Positions 23,699 through 33,092 are shown, counted from the stretch's first letter. The stretch: 64,000 nucleotides of DNA from Candidatus Saccharimonadota bacterium (GCA_017404335.1 JAFRCN010000004.1:62001-126000), one strand, 5' to 3'. Notes: generated from the sequence alone by a model not told the origin. Made by a program: numbers and translations.

Positions 23699-24055
23699 AT
23701 GATAGATAAAATAGAGGTGAGCGGAAACGGGTTTAAGGTAGAAGATTCGTTTCGAAAATATGTAGAAAAAAGGCTAGGGAAGCTCGATCGGTATCTACCG
23801 AGGGGGTCGAAAAAAGACGTAGTTGCGAAGGTAGTGGTCACGGAAATTGGCAAGGCGAAGGCGGAAAAATATGAAATCTCGGCGGCGATGGAAATTCCGG
23901 GCGGGAAGGTGATTGCGGCTAGAGATGAATGCTCAAATGTGTTTGCGGGAGCGGACTTGGTTGAGGCGAAACTGGCGGGACAGATTCGACGGTATAAGCT
24001 AGAGGTCCAGCCACATCGACGAAAGCTAAAAAGCCTCTTTTTAAAGAAGGGATAA
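23699..24055 (+). CDS. hpf: Ribosome hibernation factor, short HPF/YfiA type
   Basis: 118 aa with the beta-alpha-beta-beta-beta-alpha pattern of the HPF/RaiA family and a basic C-terminus (RRYKLEVQPHRRKLKSLFLKKG). It lacks the dimerising C-terminal domain of long HPF. It binds the 30S decoding channel during inactivity. It starts directly after serS with AAGGAGG upstream, so it is probably expressed in the same operon. Confidence 0.88.
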   Translation: MIDKIEVSGNGFKVEDSFRKYVEKRLGKLDRYLPRGSKKDVVAKVVVTEIGKAKAEKYEISAAMEIPGGKVIAARDECSNVFAGADLVEAKLAGQIRRYKLEVQPHRRKLKSLFLKKG

Positions 24056-24086
24056 TATGATACAATAGGGGGAAATTGGAGTTAAT

Positions 24087-26822
24087 ATGGCGAAAAAAGA
24101 AAAGAAGCCGAGCGATAAGCTCGCGGATAAGACGGCGCTGACGAAGTTTTTGCAAGGGGTGTTTGGCGATGCGCAAAAGCGGATTTTGAAACGACTTTGG
24201 CACCGCGCGCAAGATATTGGTAAATTAGAGCCGAAATATGAAAAGATGAGCGACGAGGAGCTTGCTTCGCAGACGGAAGTTTTTCGGAAGCGGATTGATA
24301 AGGCTTTGAAACAAGCGCGAGCGGAAGAGGGGATTAAGACCGAGGCGAAAAAGCATGGCGCGAAGAGGAAAAAGCCGCTAGATGATACGAAGATTTTAAA
24401 CGATATTTTGCCAGAGGCGTTTGCGGTCGCGAGAGAGGCGTCGAAAAGGATTTTGGGGCTTCGGCCGTATGATGTACAGTTAATCGGGGGGATGGTGCTC
24501 CATGAAGGCGCGGTGGCGGAGATGAAGACGGGCGAGGGTAAGACGCTTGTCGCGATGCTCCCGGCGTATCTTAATGGTCTAACCGGGCGAGGGGTGCACG
24601 TTGTTACAGTAAACGATTATCTTGCGCAACGCGATGCGGGCTGGAATGGGCCAATTTACGATTTTCTCGGGCTTTCGGTTGGGGTGATTATCAATAACGC
24701 TTCGTTTATTTATGATTCAGAGTATGAGAATGAAGAACACGAAGATGAGAGATTTCGCCATCTGAAGCCTTGTACGAGAAAAGAGGCGTATAACGCGGAT
24801 ATTACCTATGGGACGAATAATGAATTCGGGTTTGATTATCTGCGCGACAATATGACTTCGGAGGTGCAGTATTTGCGTCAAAGGGAGCTTAATTTCGCGA
24901 TTGTTGACGAGGTTGACTCGATTTTAATCGATGAAGCGAGGACGCCTCTAATTATTTCGGCGCCGGCGGGAGACAATCCGGAGTCTTATTACCAATTTGC
25001 GAAGGTGGCTTCGAGATTGGTGCCGGAAGATTACATTCTAGACGAAAAGCGGCGCTCGGTAACCTTGACGGACAAGGGGATTGAGAAAATTCAAGAGATT
25101 TTGGGGGTAGATAATCTTTATTCGACGAAGAATACGCGGCTAGTTTATCATCTTGAGCAGGCGCTTCGCGCGGAAGTGATTTTTAAGCGAGACAAAGATT
25201 ACGTTGTAACGAATTCGGGTGAAGTGATTATCGTCGATGAGCATACGGGGCGGTTGATGCAGGGGCGGCGCTATAACGAGGGCTTGCATCAGGCGATTGA
25301 GGCGAAGGAAGGCGTGGTAGTTAAGCAGGAGTCGATGACGCTCGCGACGATTTCCTTCCAGAATTTCTTTAGGCTTTATAAGAAATTATCAGGTATGACC
25401 GGGACGGCGTTTACTGAGGCGGAGGAGTTCCAACAGATTTACGCGCTTGATGTAATTCAGATTCCGCCGAATCGACCGATTGCCAGGGTAGATAAGGATG
25501 ATTTGATCTATAAGACTAAGGCGGGTAAGTTGAAGGCGATTGCGACGGAGATTCAGAAATATCACGAAAAGGGTCAGCCGGTGTTGGTTGGTTCAGATTC
25601 AATTGCGAACAACGAAGAAATTGCGCGGTATTTGGACCAATTTGGCTTGCCGTATGAGATTTTGAACGCGAAAAATAACGAGCGCGAGGCGGCGATTATC
25701 GCGAAAGCGGGCGAAAAAGGCGCGATTACCCTCGCGACAAACATGGCAGGGCGTGGTACGGATATTAAACTTGGTGAAGGTGTGAAGGAGCTCGGCGGGC
25801 TAGTCGTAATTGGGTCGGCAAGGCATGATTCGAGGCGGGTCGACAACCAGCTGCGCGGTCGTGGCGGGCGTCAAGGCGACCCTGGGACGACGCAATTCTT
25901 CGTGTCTTGTGAAGATGATTTAATGCGGATTTTCCAGGGGGATAGAGTGAAGATGTTGATGACGAGACTTGGAGTCGACGAAGATACGCCGATTCAGACC
26001 AAGGCGATTTCGAAGACGTTGGAGGCGGCGCAGAAGCGAATCGAAGGGTTTAATTTCGATTCGCGGAAAAACGTCGTGCAATACGACAATGTGATTAATC
26101 GACATCGTAAGGTAGTCTACTTAATGCGTCGGAAAATTCTCGAAGGGGAGGAGATTTATCCGGAAATTAAGCGACTAATGAAAGACGAAGTTAAAATGCT
26201 GACCGAATTCTCGTCGCGGGTAAATAAGAATTTCGAGGCGGAATTTAAGGCGGTATTTGATTTTGATGAAGATTTGATTCGCGGAATTGGTTTAATGCGG
26301 AAGGAAAAAGAGCGCGAGAAATTGGCGCTTGAGGCGGTTGAAGAGGCTTACCATAAGAAAGAGCTGGAATTTGGCGAGGACACCATGCGAAAAGTCGAGC
26401 GAGAAGTTTATCTTAAAGTACTTGATACTTTATGGATGCAACATCTCGAGAATATGCAACATCTGCGCGAGGGGATTCATTGGCGCTCGGTTGGGCAGAG
26501 AGACCCTCTAGTTGAATATCGGTCTGAGTCGCAGAAGCTGTTTGATGGATTACAGAGAAACCTGCGCGAAGAAGTTTTGAAGATTCTGCTTTCGATTACG
26601 CCGGCAGAAGCGCGGGCGGATAACGTGACAGACGGTGAAGAGTACGAGTCGGAGCTTACGAAGATGGCAGAGGGGCAGGTCGAGAAGGGCGTGAACGAAA
26701 TTTCGAGAGGCGACAAGAACCTAGATAGCGAGTTTAAAAAAGTGACCCCAAAGAGGTCGGCAACGAAAGCGGTAAAGAAGTCGAAGAATAAAAAGAAGAA
26801 ATCGAAAGGAAAGCGGAAATAA
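24087..26822 (+). CDS. secA: Preprotein translocase ATPase SecA
   Basis: 911 aa. Visible are the nucleotide-binding domain 1 with MKTGEGKTL, DEAD-type VDEVDSILIDEARTPLIIS, the preprotein cross-linking domain, NBD2 with TNMAGRGTDIKLGEGV and GRGGRQGDPG, and the helical scaffold. The C-terminus lacks the SecB/zinc-binding CxCxnCH module and ends in a Lys/Arg-rich tail (about 890-911). An insertion rich in Lys and Ala (about 72-98) precedes ILPEAFAVAREASKR. Expression may start at the TACAAT near 24061. Confidence 0.97.
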   Translation: MAKKEKKPSDKLADKTALTKFLQGVFGDAQKRILKRLWHRAQDIGKLEPKYEKMSDEELASQTEVFRKRIDKALKQARAEEGIKTEAKKHGAKRKKPLDDTKILNDILPEAFAVAREASKRILGLRPYDVQLIGGMVLHEGAVAEMKTGEGKTLVAMLPAYLNGLTGRGVHVVTVNDYLAQRDAGWNGPIYDFLGLSVGVIINNASFIYDSEYENEEHEDERFRHLKPCTRKEAYNADITYGTNNEFGFDYLRDNMTSEVQYLRQRELNFAIVDEVDSILIDEARTPLIISAPAGDNPESYYQFAKVASRLVPEDYILDEKRRSVTLTDKGIEKIQEILGVDNLYSTKNTRLVYHLEQALRAEVIFKRDKDYVVTNSGEVIIVDEHTGRLMQGRRYNEGLHQAIEAKEGVVVKQESMTLATISFQNFFRLYKKLSGMTGTAFTEAEEFQQIYALDVIQIPPNRPIARVDKDDLIYKTKAGKLKAIATEIQKYHEKGQPVLVGSDSIANNEEIARYLDQFGLPYEILNAKNNEREAAIIAKAGEKGAITLATNMAGRGTDIKLGEGVKELGGLVVIGSARHDSRRVDNQLRGRGGRQGDPGTTQFFVSCEDDLMRIFQGDRVKMLMTRLGVDEDTPIQTKAISKTLEAAQKRIEGFNFDSRKNVVQYDNVINRHRKVVYLMRRKILEGEEIYPEIKRLMKDEVKMLTEFSSRVNKNFEAEFKAVFDFDEDLIRGIGLMRKEKEREKLALEAVEEAYHKKELEFGEDTMRKVEREVYLKVLDTLWMQHLENMQHLREGIHWRSVGQRDPLVEYRSESQKLFDGLQRNLREEVLKILLSITPAEARADNVTDGEEYESELTKMAEGQVEKGVNEISRGDKNLDSEFKKVTPKRSATKAVKKSKNKKKKSKGKRK

Positions 26823-26865
26823 TCCGATAATACTATTATATCATAAACACTAAAAAAGTCAATAC

Positions 26866-28137
26866 ATGAAGCATTCAATAGAGGAAATTAGACTAAGAAA
26901 CGGGGCGAGGGGACTTTTAATCGACGTGCCGGGGGCGAGCGTGATGTCGACGAGGATTCAATTTCGGGCGGGGATGTTGTATGCGAAAAACAAGGAAGTT
27001 TACGAGATTCCGCACATTGTCGAACACTTAGCATTCGGGGCGAATGCGAAATACAAAGACGAGCAGGCGTTCGAGGCGGAGTTTACGAAAAACGGAGCGT
27101 ATCACAATGCTTGGACTTCGGATATTTCGGTGTGTTATGAGACGGAGTGTGCGGATTTTGAGTGGGAGAGGATTATGGAACTTCAGCGGGTCTCGATTAC
27201 GGAGCCGAAGTTTAACGACGAGGAATTAAAGTCCGAGAAGGCGAACGTGCGGTCGGAGTTGACGGGCTATATGAATGATTACTATCGGCTGTTATGGCCG
27301 AGAGTGCAACAGGCGGTTGGCGAGGAAGTTTTAGATTTACCGGAACGGATTAAAACAATTCCAAATATAGAGCTGAAGGATATTAGAGAGCATTATCGGC
27401 GGACACATACGGCGAAGAATATGATGTTTATTATCGCTGGGAAAATCCGGGGGCGAAAGCATAAGATTATTCGGATGCTTGAAGGGTGGAATTTAAAAGA
27501 AGGGGAGAAGTTCGAGATACCCATGAGTGAATTGCATGCTTCGGAGGCAATTTCGATTCGAAGGAAAGATGCTTCGAACATTACGTTTGGGTTTTCGTTG
27601 GTGACGCCGAGGCATTTAGAGCCGGACGAGGTGTTTGCAATGAATTGTTTAAACCATATTTTAAACGGGACGACGAATTCGAAGATTTTTGGCGCGGCGA
27701 GGAAACGGGGCTTGGTCTACGGGATGGGGTCGTCGATTGCGAGTAATGCGAATAGTTCGTATTGGGATTTTGACGGGGAAGTGAATATTGAGAATGCGGA
27801 GGCGTTGTTTGAGTTGATTCAGACGGAGCTGATGAAGACTTTGAATGGCGACGTGTTAGACATGGATTTTCTGGCGGCGAAATCGTATGCCTTAGGGCGG
27901 TTTCAGATGGGGGCGCAGACGGTCGGGCAGATTGCGGATTATTACGCCGAGGGATATTTTACAAACGAGACGATTGAAAAATATGATAATATGCCGAATT
28001 TGATCAAGGGAATTGATAAGTTTAAGATGATTGAGCTCGCGAGGGAGTTTGCGGGAGCAGGGATCAAAGGCTTCGCCGCCGTTTCGAGCGTTGAAAAGGC
28101 GTTTATTTCTAGCTTAGAGTCGAGATTAAATTTTTGA
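26866..28137 (+). CDS. M16 family zinc metallopeptidase
   Basis: 423 aa. The inverted zinc motif HxxEH is present at 50-54 (HIVEH), with the downstream acidic stretch expected to supply the third ligand (about residue 130). The second half has the inactive M16_C-like fold (FGAARKRGLVYGMGSSIASNANSSYWDF). Likely a peptide-degrading enzyme; substrate unknown. Convergent with murD, overlapping by 29 nt. Confidence 0.9.
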   Translation: MKHSIEEIRLRNGARGLLIDVPGASVMSTRIQFRAGMLYAKNKEVYEIPHIVEHLAFGANAKYKDEQAFEAEFTKNGAYHNAWTSDISVCYETECADFEWERIMELQRVSITEPKFNDEELKSEKANVRSELTGYMNDYYRLLWPRVQQAVGEEVLDLPERIKTIPNIELKDIREHYRRTHTAKNMMFIIAGKIRGRKHKIIRMLEGWNLKEGEKFEIPMSELHASEAISIRRKDASNITFGFSLVTPRHLEPDEVFAMNCLNHILNGTTNSKIFGAARKRGLVYGMGSSIASNANSSYWDFDGEVNIENAEALFELIQTELMKTLNGDVLDMDFLAAKSYALGRFQMGAQTVGQIADYYAEGYFTNETIEKYDNMPNLIKGIDKFKMIELAREFAGAGIKGFAAVSSVEKAFISSLESRLNF

Positions 28138-29377
28138 ATTGGTCGCCACGGTCGTAGACGTCTTTGAACATGTCGAAAGAGGCGGCGGAGGGGGACATCA
28201 GGACGAGGGAGGGGGAGAGTTTTTCGGCTTCTTGTTTGGCGGTCTTTACAGCTTCTTGCAGGGATTCGGTAATGATGAAACGCGGGTCGGCGTATCTTTT
28301 TGCTAGCTCGTGGCCGGATTCGCCTAGGAGGATGATTTTTTTGATGTTGTCAGATTTTAAAATTTCGTAAATTTCGGGGAGGTCGGCATTGTCGGTCTTG
28401 TCACGACCACCGACAATCATAACGAGGTTGTCGTCTGGGAAAGCTTCAATAGCGACGCGGGTCGAGGCGGGGTTGGTCGAGAAATTGTCGTCGTAGTATT
28501 TAACGCCGTTTAGCTCGCGGAGAAATTCGAGGCGGTGCGGAAGACCTTTGAAGTTTTTGAGACCTTCTTTAATCTTGGTTTTATGCCCAGATAAATATTC
28601 ATCCCATGAGATATTTAAGAAGGCGGAAACGGCGGTCAGAGCGGCGACGGCGTTGTCGCGATTGTGGCGGCCGGGGATGGTAATGGAATTTAAAATGTCT
28701 TCCGGAACGTCGTCTCGAGGATAGGGAAATTTCTTAGCGGGAGATTTCTCGGCGATTTTGATGGAATCGGGATTGTTTTTATAATAAACCATCGAATCAT
28801 TTGGGGATTGGAAGCGGCCGATGTTGGCCTTGGCGTTTAGATAATCTTCCATGCCGTCGTGGACGTTGAGGTGGTCGGGTTCGATAGTGCCAACTACGGC
28901 GACTACAGGGGATTTTTCCATGTCCCAGAGTTGAAAACTAGACATTTCGTAGACGACGACGGAGTTTTCGGTTAAATTATCGAGAGCCTCGATAGAGGGG
29001 TTACCGATATTGCCGACGAGGTAAGTGTCGAATCCTTCGGCGTCGAGGAGAGATTTAATGAATGAGCAGGTCGTGCCTTTGCCTTTGGTGGCGGTGACGC
29101 CGATAATCGGACAGGGGCAATGGTCGAAAAAGTAGCGGGTCATGGAGGAAAATTTGGCTTTGTTTTCAGAAATATTTGGTAAATCTTTACGAAAAATAGT
29201 CAGCGGAGGAACAGAGGGGGAGCGGAGAATTATATCATAGGATGAATAATCTTTGTTGGCGATTTCGTCGAGAGTGAAGTTCTCGAAGATGTCGAATGAG
29301 ACATCTTTAAAATGCGATTTAAAATATTTTTCGGCGGCTTTTCCTTCCTTGCCGTAACCTAATAGCGCTATATTCAT
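28109..29377 (-). CDS. murD: UDP-N-acetylmuramoyl-L-alanine:D-glutamate ligase
   Basis: 422 aa Mur ligase adding D-Glu to the peptidoglycan precursor. The ATP loop is GVTATKGKGTTCSF; the central domain has GNIGNPSIEAL and EMSSFQLW, and the C-terminal domain NFSTNPASTRVAIEAF and VGGRDKTDN. Leaderless: TGG-TATAAT on the minus strand ends 6 nt before the ATG. The last codons overlap the opposite M16 gene by 29 nt. Confidence 0.96.
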   Translation of the reverse strand: MNIALLGYGKEGKAAEKYFKSHFKDVSFDIFENFTLDEIANKDYSSYDIILRSPSVPPLTIFRKDLPNISENKAKFSSMTRYFFDHCPCPIIGVTATKGKGTTCSFIKSLLDAEGFDTYLVGNIGNPSIEALDNLTENSVVVYEMSSFQLWDMEKSPVVAVVGTIEPDHLNVHDGMEDYLNAKANIGRFQSPNDSMVYYKNNPDSIKIAEKSPAKKFPYPRDDVPEDILNSITIPGRHNRDNAVAALTAVSAFLNISWDEYLSGHKTKIKEGLKNFKGLPHRLEFLRELNGVKYYDDNFSTNPASTRVAIEAFPDDNLVMIVGGRDKTDNADLPEIYEILKSDNIKKIILLGESGHELAKRYADPRFIITESLQEAVKTAKQEAEKLSPSLVLMSPSAASFDMFKDVYDRGDQFKNLISTLS

Positions 29378-29430
29378 ATGTTAATTATACCATTCTATTT
29401 CGTCGCAACGCGATTAAATAGCTATAAACA

Positions 29431-29464
29431 AAAATTGAATTGGATTTCACTCCAATTCAATTTT
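29431..29464. terminator. Perfect 14-bp terminator hairpin
   Basis: AAAATTGAATTGGA, 6-nt loop, exact complement. On the minus strand it is followed by TTTTTG and so terminates the 85-aa gene just before murD begins. Confidence 0.88.
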
Positions 29465-29477
29465 ATTGCTAGCTTTT

Positions 29478-29735
29478 TTAAGCTAGTTGTGTGAGGTGCC
29501 AGGAGAGGTTTCTCGAATCGAATTCGAGTCGGACCTGTTCCCGACCAACAAGCACGTCGAAAATGTGGACCGCAACTCCGCCAACGAATTTAATCGTGGT
29601 GCGAAGGAGCTCGTTCACTTCCGTCTCGCTTTCGCCTTTGCGGCGGAAAGTGAGAGGTTGGCAGGGCGTCATTTCGTAGCCGAAAAGCGCCATGACCTCG
29701 ACTTGCTCGGTTTTTTGTTTGTTAAAGTTTTTCAT
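29478..29735 (-). CDS. Small conserved-looking protein, 85 aa, function unknown
   Basis: Frame MKNFNKQKTEQVEVMALFG opens after a strong AAGGAG 6 nt before the ATG. The protein is mixed alpha/beta in appearance, with CQPLTFRRKGESE and a hydrophobic FVGGVAVHIFDVLVG strand-like stretch; no membrane helix, no motif I can name. A dedicated promoter, a long structured leader and a perfect terminator support a real gene. An opposite-strand frame over the same region lacks such signals and is rejected. Confidence 0.7.
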   Translation of the reverse strand: MKNFNKQKTEQVEVMALFGYEMTPCQPLTFRRKGESETEVNELLRTTIKFVGGVAVHIFDVLVGREQVRLEFDSRNLSWHLTQLA

Positions 29736-29868
29736 AAAAGACTCCTTAAATTTAATTTTAGAGTCATTTATGTGAGCCTGATTTATTGGCTCCTAGCACA
29801 GGGCATAAATGACGATACCGAGTGCCTTAAACTTTTCTCATAGCTAGGGACCGAAGTATAGCATGAGT
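29736..29868 (-). promoter_or_regulatory. Structured 5' leader of the 85-aa gene
   Basis: The minus-strand promoter TGG-TATAAT (29875-29880) predicts a start near 29868 and a leader of about 133 nt. Hairpin 1 pairs 29859-29867 with 29837-29846 (9 bp, one bulge). Hairpin 2 pairs 29804-29813 with 29763-29772, ten perfect pairs, CATAAATGAC/GTCATTTATG, enclosing a smaller GAGCC/GGCTC stem (29774-29778 and 29788-29792). Most genes here have no leader at all, so this one is a candidate cis-regulatory RNA. Confidence 0.65.
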
Positions 29869-29924
29869 ACTTTTATTATACCATTAAATCCTTCTACTTT
29901 CGCTCGTTCGTGTTTTTTATATAC

Positions 29925-30977
29925 TCACTCGCTGAAAGTAGAAGGATTTAAGATAATTTTTCTAGCTTCAGCAACTGAATGAGTCTCCATGAGTTTAGCT
30001 CTAATGTCGGAGGCACCTGGAAAATTATTAATGTAGATTTTGAAAAAGTGCTTTAGAGGTTCATAAGGTAGAACGTTTAGATACTGCTTCTCGGAACGCT
30101 CCCTCGCTCCTGTCGTTACAGGGCTCGGTCGCTCCGTATTTTCCCCGTCGGAAAATATGCTCCTCGAAGCAATATCTAAACGTTCTTGATAAAGCCCAAG
30201 ATGTAGCTTTAATAATTCGATTAACTCGTCTCTTGTGGGGGTGTGAGAGGTGAAGCAGTAGGGGTTTTGGAAGACGCCGCGGCCGATCATGAAGCCGTCG
30301 ATTTCGGGGTATTTTTCGTGTAATTCGAGAGCATGGGCGCGATTTTTGATGTCGCCGTTAATGATTAACTTCGTTTCGGGACTGATTTGGTCGCGGAGGG
30401 CGAGGATTTCAGGGATGAGCTCGTAATGGGCGGGGACTTTGCTCATCTCTTTTTTAGTACGGAGGTGGACGGTCAGGGCGGCGGGGTGTTCGTTTAGTAA
30501 AATCGGGAGCCAGTCGCGAAATTCGTCGGGAGAGGACCAGCCGAGGCGGGTTTTAATCGAGACGGGGAGATTGGTAGAATTTTTTGTATTTCTAAAACAT
30601 TCGACGGCGAGATCGGGAGTTTTAATCATGGCAGAGCCACCGCCGGCGCGGTTGACGTTTTTGTCGGGACAGCCAAAATTGAGGTCGATACCAGAGAAGC
30701 CAAGGGATTCAAGCGCGTCGGAAATTACCGTAAAATGCTCAGGATTCTTGCCCCAAATTTGCGCGATAATCGGAGAATCAGTAGGGGCGATTTTGAGGCG
30801 CTCAAGGGCATTCGCGCGGCCTTTTTCGGAGGCATAAGAAGAGACGTTAGTAAATTCCGTGAAAAAAAGATCCGGGCGACCGGCATGAGCCACGACTTGG
30901 CGAAACATAATATCAGTCACGCCTTCCATCGGGGCGAGAATTAAAAACGGTTTTGGTAAATTTTGCCAAATATTCAT
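29925..30977 (-). CDS. dusB: tRNA-dihydrouridine synthase with a palindromic in-frame insert
   Basis: 350 aa from the ATG at 30977; a longer frame to 31013 runs back through the promoter (TAAAAT at 30985-30990, 7 nt before this ATG). FMN-binding TIM barrel with LAPMEGVTD, catalytic Cys in NFGCPDKNV, KTRLGW, and GDIKN and GRGVFQNPY. Between YQERLDIAS and NVLPYEPLKHFFKI about 30 residues rich in Ser, Arg and Glu come from palindrome D. Which Dus subfamily it belongs to (A/B/C) is a guess. Confidence 0.9.
   Translation of the reverse strand: MNIWQNLPKPFLILAPMEGVTDIMFRQVVAHAGRPDLFFTEFTNVSSYASEKGRANALERLKIAPTDSPIIAQIWGKNPEHFTVISDALESLGFSGIDLNFGCPDKNVNRAGGGSAMIKTPDLAVECFRNTKNSTNLPVSIKTRLGWSSPDEFRDWLPILLNEHPAALTVHLRTKKEMSKVPAHYELIPEILALRDQISPETKLIINGDIKNRAHALELHEKYPEIDGFMIGRGVFQNPYCFTSHTPTRDELIELLKLHLGLYQERLDIASRSIFSDGENTERPSPVTTGARERSEKQYLNVLPYEPLKHFFKIYINNFPGASDIRAKLMETHSVAEARKIILNPSTFSE
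30071..30185. repeat. Palindromic insert D inside dusB
   Basis: Arms 30071-30090 and 30166-30185 match as reverse complements at 19 of 20 positions. The core contains CCTGT-CGTT-ACAGG, then GGGCTCGGTCGCTCCG, then TTTTCC-CCGTC-GGAAAA. In plus orientation it aligns with insert C: CTCGCTC, GTCGTTAC, GGGCTCG, CCCCGT and ATGCTC in the same order. The element lies in opposite orientation relative to its gene compared with insert C, and is still free of stops in frame. Confidence 0.85.
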
Positions 30978-31020
30978 CGAGCATATTTTACCATATTTAC
31001 CTCTGTAAAGCAAGCTATGA

Positions 31021-31026
31021 TATAAT
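31021..31026 (+). promoter_or_regulatory. -10 element (TGA-TATAAT) of prfB, leaderless
   Basis: Ends 6 nt before the prfB ATG at 31033; divergent from the dusB promoter about 30 bp away. Confidence 0.75.
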
Positions 31027-31032
31027 GGAGCT

Positions 31033-32106
31033 ATGCAAGATTTAACGAAGCGACTTACTGAATTAAAAGATGATTTTTTAAAGGTTTACGAGAAATTGGG
31101 GATTTCGGAGAAGCTGGGGAAGGTCGCGGAATTAGAAAAAGAAGTGGCGGAGCCAGAGATTTGGCGGGATGTGAAACTCGCGACGGAGAAAAATCAGGAA
31201 CTTGCGCGACTAAACGAAGAGGTGCAACCTTGGGAGCTTTTGAAGACCCAGATTGAAGATTTGGAAGAACTGCTTGCGATGTCGGACGAGAGTTTGAAGA
31301 GTGAATTTACAGAGCAAATTTCGGCGATGGAGGGGGAGCTTTTGGAACTTAAAAAAGCTTTGCGATTTCAAGGGGCGTATGATGCGAAAAATGCGATTAT
31401 TAGGATTACTTCGGGCGCCGGAGGGACGGAGGCGATGGACTGGGCGGGGATGCTAGAGCGGATGTATCTACGGTTTTTTGAGAAGAAAGGCTTTAAGGCG
31501 AGCTTAATCGAACGGGTTGCGGGTGAGGAGGCGGGGATAAAGACCGCGGTATATGAAGTTACGGGGGTCAATGCTTATGGGTTTTTGAAATCGGAGCATG
31601 GAGTGCACCGGCTAGTCAGGCTTTCGCCATTTAATGCGAATAATTTACGACAGACTTCGTTTGCTTTGGTTGAGATTCTGCCGGTGATTAAGGCAGACAC
31701 GGAAGTTTTGATTGATGAAAAAGATTTAAGAATCGACGTTTATCATTCGGGCGGGCACGGCGGACAGAGCGTTAATACGACGAATTCGGCGGTAAGGATT
31801 ACGCATCTACCGACTGGGACGGTTGTGGCGATTCAAAATGAGCGGTCGCAATTACAGAATAAGGAAAAGGCGATGGAAATTTTGCGTGGAAAGTTGGTAC
31901 AGATGCAACTAGAACAACATGCGTCGACGATCTCGGAGCTTCGGGCGGGGGAGTCGGCGGGATGGGGACAGCAGATTCGGAATTATGTGTTGCAACCATA
32001 TAAATTGGTTAAGGATACGCGAACTGGGTTCGAATCGACGGAGCCGGATAAAATCTTAGACGGCGAGATCGACGAGTTTATTGAGGCGTATTTGGAGAAT
32101 AATTAA
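31033..32106 (+). CDS. prfB: Peptide chain release factor 2
   Basis: 357 aa. The RF2-specific tripeptide SPF sits at 198-200 and the catalytic GGQ at 243-245. It recognises UGA and UAA. No programmed +1 frameshift site is present: the frame is continuous from the ATG, unlike prfB in many bacteria. Its presence agrees with UGA being a true stop codon here. Confidence 0.96.
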   Translation: MQDLTKRLTELKDDFLKVYEKLGISEKLGKVAELEKEVAEPEIWRDVKLATEKNQELARLNEEVQPWELLKTQIEDLEELLAMSDESLKSEFTEQISAMEGELLELKKALRFQGAYDAKNAIIRITSGAGGTEAMDWAGMLERMYLRFFEKKGFKASLIERVAGEEAGIKTAVYEVTGVNAYGFLKSEHGVHRLVRLSPFNANNLRQTSFALVEILPVIKADTEVLIDEKDLRIDVYHSGGHGGQSVNTTNSAVRITHLPTGTVVAIQNERSQLQNKEKAMEILRGKLVQMQLEQHASTISELRAGESAGWGQQIRNYVLQPYKLVKDTRTGFESTEPDKILDGEIDEFIEAYLENN

Positions 32107-32181
32107 GCATTAGTTTATAGTCGGGGTTGACTTTTTGCGAAGAATTAGATTTTTTTTGTGGCTTTATTAAAATGGTTATGA

Positions 32182-32267
32182 TTGACAAAAGGGGATGGAA
32201 GTGATATCCTATAGATAAGAATAAAAATGGAAGGCCGAGGGGCCAGGGAGAATAAAGGTCAATTTTT
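32182..32267 (+). promoter_or_regulatory. Promoter and leader of the polysaccharide locus
   Basis: TTGACA (32182-32187), 17-nt spacer, TATCCT (32205-32210) preceded by TGA. About 50 nt of leader follow, with a GGCC-GAGG-GGCC hairpin and AGGGAG before the first ATG. Confidence 0.65.
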
Positions 32268-33005
32268 ATGCGTCGTGGGGAGTTGCGACTTAGTAATGGT
32301 ATAGATTTTACGACGACGAGGCGGTATGAGAAATTACATACGGCGAGATTTTTGACTTTTGGAGCTTTTAAACGGGGATTTGATTTGGTAGCGGGGGCGA
32401 CGATGCTGGTGGGGCTTTCGCCGGTGTTTTTGATTGTGGCAATTGCGATTAAAATTGATAGCCCGGGGCCGGTATTTTTTAAGCAGAAACGGACGGGGAA
32501 AAACGGGAAAGAGTTTAAAATGTATAAATTCCGGAGTATGGTGGCGGATAATGACGTGCGCGATAAATCGTGTGAGGATAAGTACACGCGAGTCGGGAAG
32601 AAACTCCGGCAGACATCAATTGATGAATTACCGCAGTTGATTAACGTTGTAAAGGGGCAGATGTCGTTTATCGGGCCGAGGCCGTGGATTGTGGAATATT
32701 GGGATAATATGACGGAGGAGGAGCAGGGGCGCGCGAAGGTCCGGCCGGGGATTACAGGACTCGCGGCGGCGAAGGGGCGAAATGGGCTCTCGGTGTTTGA
32801 GAAAATTGGATATGATCTTGAATATGTGAAACATTATTCGCTGTTTATGGATGTGAAGGTGATTGCGCTTACCGTGAAGACGGTGTTGACGCGGGAGGGG
32901 GCGTCGTCGAATAAGGGGGCAATTCACAACGAGCTAGAGGCTTTGAAACTTAGGGATTACGATAAACCGGCGCAGAGGGCGAGGAATAAAGGGCGGGAGA
33001 AATAA
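32268..33005 (+). CDS. Initiating undecaprenyl-phosphate sugar transferase
   Basis: 245 aa bacterial sugar transferase (WcaJ/RfbP C-terminal type). One membrane segment (about 33-58, FDLVAGATMLVGLSPVFLIV) precedes the catalytic DSPGPVFFKQKRTGKNGKEFKMYKFRSM, TSIDELPQL and GPRPW motifs. It attaches the first sugar phosphate to the lipid carrier, and so opens the surface polysaccharide locus. It has no N-terminal four-helix domain. The Arg/Lys-rich tail is unusual but low in information. Confidence 0.93.
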   Translation: MRRGELRLSNGIDFTTTRRYEKLHTARFLTFGAFKRGFDLVAGATMLVGLSPVFLIVAIAIKIDSPGPVFFKQKRTGKNGKEFKMYKFRSMVADNDVRDKSCEDKYTRVGKKLRQTSIDELPQLINVVKGQMSFIGPRPWIVEYWDNMTEEEQGRAKVRPGITGLAAAKGRNGLSVFEKIGYDLEYVKHYSLFMDVKVIALTVKTVLTREGASSNKGAIHNELEALKLRDYDKPAQRARNKGREK

Positions 33006-33092
33006 AAAATTTTATTTGCTGAATTTGTGAAAAATCTGCAAAAAATTAAAATAAAGTATTGAATTATTATTTTTTTATGGTAGAATAGAAGT

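Noticed and set aside
29487-29843. A plus-strand gene opposite the 85-aa gene
   Set aside because: No ribosome site or promoter, low-complexity translation; the minus-strand gene has promoter, strong ribosome site and terminator.
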